From assembly GCF_900156285.1 (NCBI RefSeq), contig NZ_FTNC01000004.1, forward strand, positions 124,001 through 188,000: a DNA stretch of 64,000 bases, written 5' to 3'. Source of the DNA: Halanaerobium kushneri. Lineage in GTDB: Bacteria > Bacillota > Halanaerobiia > Halanaerobiales > Halanaerobiaceae. The notes beneath the pieces were generated by a model. The model was given only the letters and a program-made list of their open reading frames with translations. It was not told the origin of the DNA and did no database searches. This document shows positions 61,419 to 64,000 of this stretch, in pieces. The translations under genes were made by a program, and so were the position numbers. Every line of letters starts with the position of its first letter. The stretch's first letter is position 1.

Positions 61419-61581
61419 TTAATTTAAGCTAAGCAAAACAAAACCATATTTTCAACCACCACTTATCTTTTTCTATAAATACACTTTTAAACGGCCAAAG
61501 TACAACAGTAAAAATAAAAGTGCGAACTATTTGTAAAAGTGGTCCTAATACTACCCAGAGAGAATTGACATTCTTCTCTTA

Positions 61582-62454
61582 CTAATATTTAAAATTAATT
61601 TCTTCTATTTTAACCTTAAACCAGGTGAACTTTCCACTGTCTAAATACCAGCTGACATCAATTTTAGTCGGGATTTTTATGCCATCAAATTCTTTATATT
61701 CCTTGAGCTCTCCAGTGCATTTCAATCTTTCAGCACCTTCACTGCTCTCTTTATATCTCAGCGCCTCAGTCCGAAGCAAATTTCCTCTCTGATCGAAAAT
61801 AAAGTCTGCAGAGGCCTGGACTCCCTGATGATTAATGGTGGCCCGGGCAGTAGTGGCATCTATTTCGCCCCAGCTGATGTAATTATTTAAGGCAGCTGTC
61901 GGATACCAGGGCAGTTCCAGCAAAAATCTGTGCAGAGCTGATTCATTAATTTTTGCATTTGCCTCCTGATTAACAACTGGCAGCAGATAAGCAATTTTAA
62001 TCAGCATGGAAGCATTTCCCTGCTTAAAGAGATCTCTTCCTCTGGTTTTAATAACCGGTAACATAGACAGATCAACCTGCCAGAGAAAACCCGGCTCATT
62101 AACAGCAATAAACTGCTCTGCTTCTGGCTTAAACCACTTTTTCTGATCAGGCTCTAATTTCATTTCCCCACTCTGCTTTAAATTTACCGCTGAAATTCTT
62201 TTTTTTCCAATTACTCCCGTGTGTTTAAGCCATTTATTAACAGGTTCAGGTAGCTTTCTTAAGTCCTCAACAGTAATTTTTTGATTATTAAAATCTGAGG
62301 CTGTAGAATTTTGTTGCTTTAATTTTTTAAGCTCTGAATCAATTTTCTTATTAAACTCCCATTTTCCAACTGCAGCTGCGGCTGCACCTAAAATTATTAA
62401 TAAAAAAACTAAAACAAGAATAGATGGCCAGAATCCAAATTTAAAAATATTCAT
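61582..62454 (-). CDS. DUF6544-like membrane-anchored protein
   Basis: 290 residues with an N-terminal TM anchor (about 8-30) followed by a soluble domain. Patterns KLPEPVNKWLKHTGVIG, GEMKLEPDQKKWFKPEAEQFI, GFLWQVDL, RGRDLFKQGNASMLIKI and LLELPWYPTAAL recall a family of unknown function (DUF6544/DUF6920; name from memory). It lies 10 nt after tetR, so it is probably the gene that regulator controls. Confidence 0.72.
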   Translation of the reverse strand: MNIFKFGFWPSILVLVFLLIILGAAAAAVGKWEFNKKIDSELKKLKQQNSTASDFNNQKITVEDLRKLPEPVNKWLKHTGVIGKKRISAVNLKQSGEMKLEPDQKKWFKPEAEQFIAVNEPGFLWQVDLSMLPVIKTRGRDLFKQGNASMLIKIAYLLPVVNQEANAKINESALHRFLLELPWYPTAALNNYISWGEIDATTARATINHQGVQASADFIFDQRGNLLRTEALRYKESSEGAERLKCTGELKEYKEFDGIKIPTKIDVSWYLDSGKFTWFKVKIEEINFKY

Positions 62455-62464
62455 ATTTCCTCCT

Positions 62465-63079
62465 TTATTTTTTTCTTATTCCATCAAAAATCAGCTGAAG
62501 CTGGTTTTCTATTAATTCATTTTGCCTCTGCTGATCATCAATATTTTCTATAATCATTCTGATAATGAGGCCAAAGGTTGCAGTCCAGATGCTTTTTGCT
62601 AAAATTTCAGCACTGTTGTTTAAAAACTCATCCTGTTTTTGGCCCTTTTCAATCAAATTCACCAGGAATTGGATTGCTGATTGATTTGAGTGTGTTTGTT
62701 TATTCAAAACTTTGGTAAACTGGAGAACATTTTTATCTTCACTCATCATTACAGCCCTATAGTAGTTTTTGTTTTCGAGCGCATTTTTAATGTAAATTTT
62801 CAATTTATGGCGGATTTCTTCTTCTGCAGATTGAAAGTTCGAATTTTCGCTCTGAATAGAATTAATGATTTCATGATAACCATCCCGAATTACTGCACTA
62901 ACAATTTGAGCTTTACTGTCATAATATTGATAAATAGCGGCAGGGGAATATCCAATCTGCTCAGCCAGCTTTCGAATAGACAGAGAGGCTAAGCCATCTT
63001 CTTCGATAATTTTTTTTGCCGCTTTGACAATAGCTTCTTTAATCAATCTGGTTTTGGCAGCTTTTAAATTTTCATTCAT
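62465..63079 (-). CDS. TetR/AcrR-family regulator
   Basis: 204 residues from the ATG complementary to 63077-63079, chosen for its AGGAGA site; a longer reading starts at 63106. The HTH (about 26-47) reads LSIRKLAEQIGYSPAAIYQYY. The C-terminal helical ligand domain is divergent, as usual. A TAAACA-C-TGTTTA palindrome lies upstream. Confidence 0.9.
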   Translation of the reverse strand: MNENLKAAKTRLIKEAIVKAAKKIIEEDGLASLSIRKLAEQIGYSPAAIYQYYDSKAQIVSAVIRDGYHEIINSIQSENSNFQSAEEEIRHKLKIYIKNALENKNYYRAVMMSEDKNVLQFTKVLNKQTHSNQSAIQFLVNLIEKGQKQDEFLNNSAEILAKSIWTATFGLIIRMIIENIDDQQRQNELIENQLQLIFDGIRKK

Positions 63080-63155
63080 ATTTTTCTCCTTTCGAAAAGC
63101 AAACAACTATAATTATTTAAGAATTATACAGTTTAATAAATTTTGTTAATTATAA

Positions 63156-63168
63156 TAAACACTGTTTA
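63156..63168. promoter_or_regulatory. Candidate TetR operator
   Basis: TAAACA-C-TGTTTA is a perfect 13-bp palindrome about 77 bp upstream of tetR. It overlaps a minus-strand TATAAT. A related half-like word (ACAGTTTAATAAATTT) begins at about 63128. Confidence 0.4.
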
Positions 63169-63210
63169 GTTAAATTTATCACTATCTTTGGCTGCTGTCA
63201 AGTGTAAAAT

Positions 63211-63265
63211 TCGACATAAACTGACAGGTGCACGGTGCGTGTACATATACACACATAAACAAACA
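63211..63265 (-). repeat. Dispersed near-palindromic repeat, copy F
   Basis: On the plus strand it reads TCGACATAAACTGACAGG, then TGCACGGTGCGTGTAC, then ATATACACACATAAAC. The core is fully conserved (GTACACG-CAC-CGTGCAC on the minus strand). It lies between tetR and the yueI-like gene. Confidence 0.75.
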
Positions 63266-63337
63266 GATTCAATCACAAAGCTGCCTACCTGTACATCAGG
63301 AACTGAAAGTGGTAAAATATAAGCGGGAGGTATTTCT

Positions 63338-63898
63338 ATGAAGAAAAATGATGAAAGTAAATTAGAAAAAACCGCTCGTGAGGGGGCTTTTGGTCCAACT
63401 GAAATAAAAAAGGGTGAGAAAAATAGATTTTTAGGGGAGTATCAGGAGAGAGTGATTGCATATTTATCAGAAAGTCAGCTTAAGGAGGATGCATTATATC
63501 CTGAAATTAAAAATGCTCTTCAAAGTGCAGAAGCAAATAAACTAATTATTCGGGGAGATATAGATAAAAAAAATATCTCAGATTATATAAAATGGGCCCG
63601 GGAAGAAGGGGTTAGATTTAACAGAAAAAACTCTCCTGAATTCCGGGGAAATGTAGCTCTGGCAGTTGCTGGAAAAGATGCAGTAAAACAGCAATTGGGA
63701 CAGATTCCGGAGCGGCAAGAAAAGTTGCAAAAAAAGGGTATATCTGATAATATTATAAAGAATGCAGGCTCTTTGCTCTGCAGTGATTGTTGGAAGGAAT
63801 TGATGGAAAAAGCGCCGGAAGAAAAAATCAATTATAAAAAAGCCGGCATATTCGATAAATTAACAGGTACAGGCTGTATAGGCTGCCAGAAAAAATAA
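63338..63898 (+). CDS. YueI-like DUF1694 protein with C-terminal cysteine pairs
   Basis: 186 residues. The N-terminal two thirds resemble YueI (REGAFGPTEIKKGEKNRFLGEYQERVIAYL; a short Rossmann-like NKLIIRGDID and VALAVAGKDAV), a fold related to L7Ae-type RNA-binding or tRNA-modifying accessory proteins by structure only. The C-terminus adds CSDC (about 145-148) and CIGC (about 180-183), probably a metal site. Function unknown. GGGAGG precedes the ATG. Confidence 0.75.
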   Translation: MKKNDESKLEKTAREGAFGPTEIKKGEKNRFLGEYQERVIAYLSESQLKEDALYPEIKNALQSAEANKLIIRGDIDKKNISDYIKWAREEGVRFNRKNSPEFRGNVALAVAGKDAVKQQLGQIPERQEKLQKKGISDNIIKNAGSLLCSDCWKELMEKAPEEKINYKKAGIFDKLTGTGCIGCQKK

Positions 63899-63927
63899 CT
63901 GTCATTTAAAAATGATAAGATTTGATG

Positions 63928-63950
63928 CGGCCTTTAAAGGCGTGTTTTAT
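63928..63950 (+). terminator. Weak terminator before the last gene
   Basis: GCCTTTAAAGGC (63930-63941) is a self-complementary stem followed by GTGTTTTATT. Confidence 0.5.
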
Positions 63951-63969
63951 TAGAAAGGGGCTTTTAGAG

Positions 63970-64000
63970 GTGGACAAGTATATTATTGAAGGTTTAAATC
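63970..64000 (+). CDS. Start of a gene running off the window, perhaps murA
   Basis: GTG 63970 follows AAAGGGG (63954-63960) and reads VDKYIIEGLN before the sequence ends. MurA proteins begin similarly (xDKxxIEGG), and murA often follows the atp operon in Firmicutes. Ten residues are too few to be sure. Confidence 0.35.
   Translation, partial: MDKYIIEGLN

Overview
The window reads as chromosome of a low-G+C, anaerobic, probably halophilic Firmicute, most likely Halanaerobium or a relative (order Halanaerobiales). The evidence is Firmicutes synteny (tRNA-Ser, SRP RNA, dnaX, ybaB, recR; tmk, darA, holB, ricT, yabA, trmN6, rsmI, metG), T-box riboswitches, Rex, NiaR, many Asp/Glu-rich proteins, and an F-type ATP synthase whose second c subunit has a Na+-type ion site. 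The genus is an inference. Neighbours expected in sporulating Bacilli (yaaL/bofA after recR, yaaR, abrB) are absent. No phage, transposase or CRISPR array was seen.

Layout. 1-3.4 kb: tRNA-Ser, large SRP RNA, dnaX-ybaB-recR. 3.4-6.6 kb: an inverted pair of a dispersed repeat, guaB with a strong promoter, and trxB behind a Fur/PerR-like box. 6.8-15.7 kb: housekeeping block tmk to rlmH, including darA, holB, ricT, yabA, metG, rex and walJ. 15.9-20.5 kb: AraC regulator plus kduD-like dehydrogenase, rpsD on the minus strand, a small methyltransferase, a secreted protein, and niaR. 20.6-22.3 kb: a YhdT/PanF-like symporter pair sharing an 11-nt promoter word with niaR. 22.3-31.1 kb: aromatic amino acid block. 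One T-box (specifier read as TTC, Phe) precedes pheA and another (TAC, Tyr) precedes aroF-tyrA-aroA-hisC-aroF-aroC. 31-38 kb: secreted SurA-like protein, two-component system, M18 aminopeptidase, and thiol-redox genes. 38-45 kb: argS, pyrG, a crotonase, class II aldolase and a Ca2+/Na+ antiporter. 45.3-45.8 kb: a gene-free, highly structured segment. 45.8-53.6 kb: rho, rpmE, tdk, prfA, prmC, tsaC, ywlE, upp and a WecA/TagO-like transferase. 53.7-61.3 kb: complete atp operon with two unlike c subunits. 61.6-64 kb: a tetR-linked pair on the minus strand, a yueI-like gene and probably the start of murA.

Best leads. (1) The first atpE encodes a c subunit with Gly in place of the essential ion-binding Glu, and Met in place of the ligand Gln. 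The second is canonical, and an AtpI-like gene lies between them. (2) 45369-45706 folds into nested helices in which three hairpins carry the same pentaloop CTCCT (AGGAG on the other strand). (3) Six copies of an undescribed near-palindromic repeat (core GTnCACG-nAC-CGTGnAC) lie between genes in strictly alternating orientation, making three inverted pairs. Further leads are a NiaR-linked candidate vitamin transporter, two genes that seem to start at ATT, an L31 leader with mutually overlapping helices, and a dnaX A10 slippage site.

All calls were made by eye. Family names rest on motif and length recognition, and no searches or folding programs were run.
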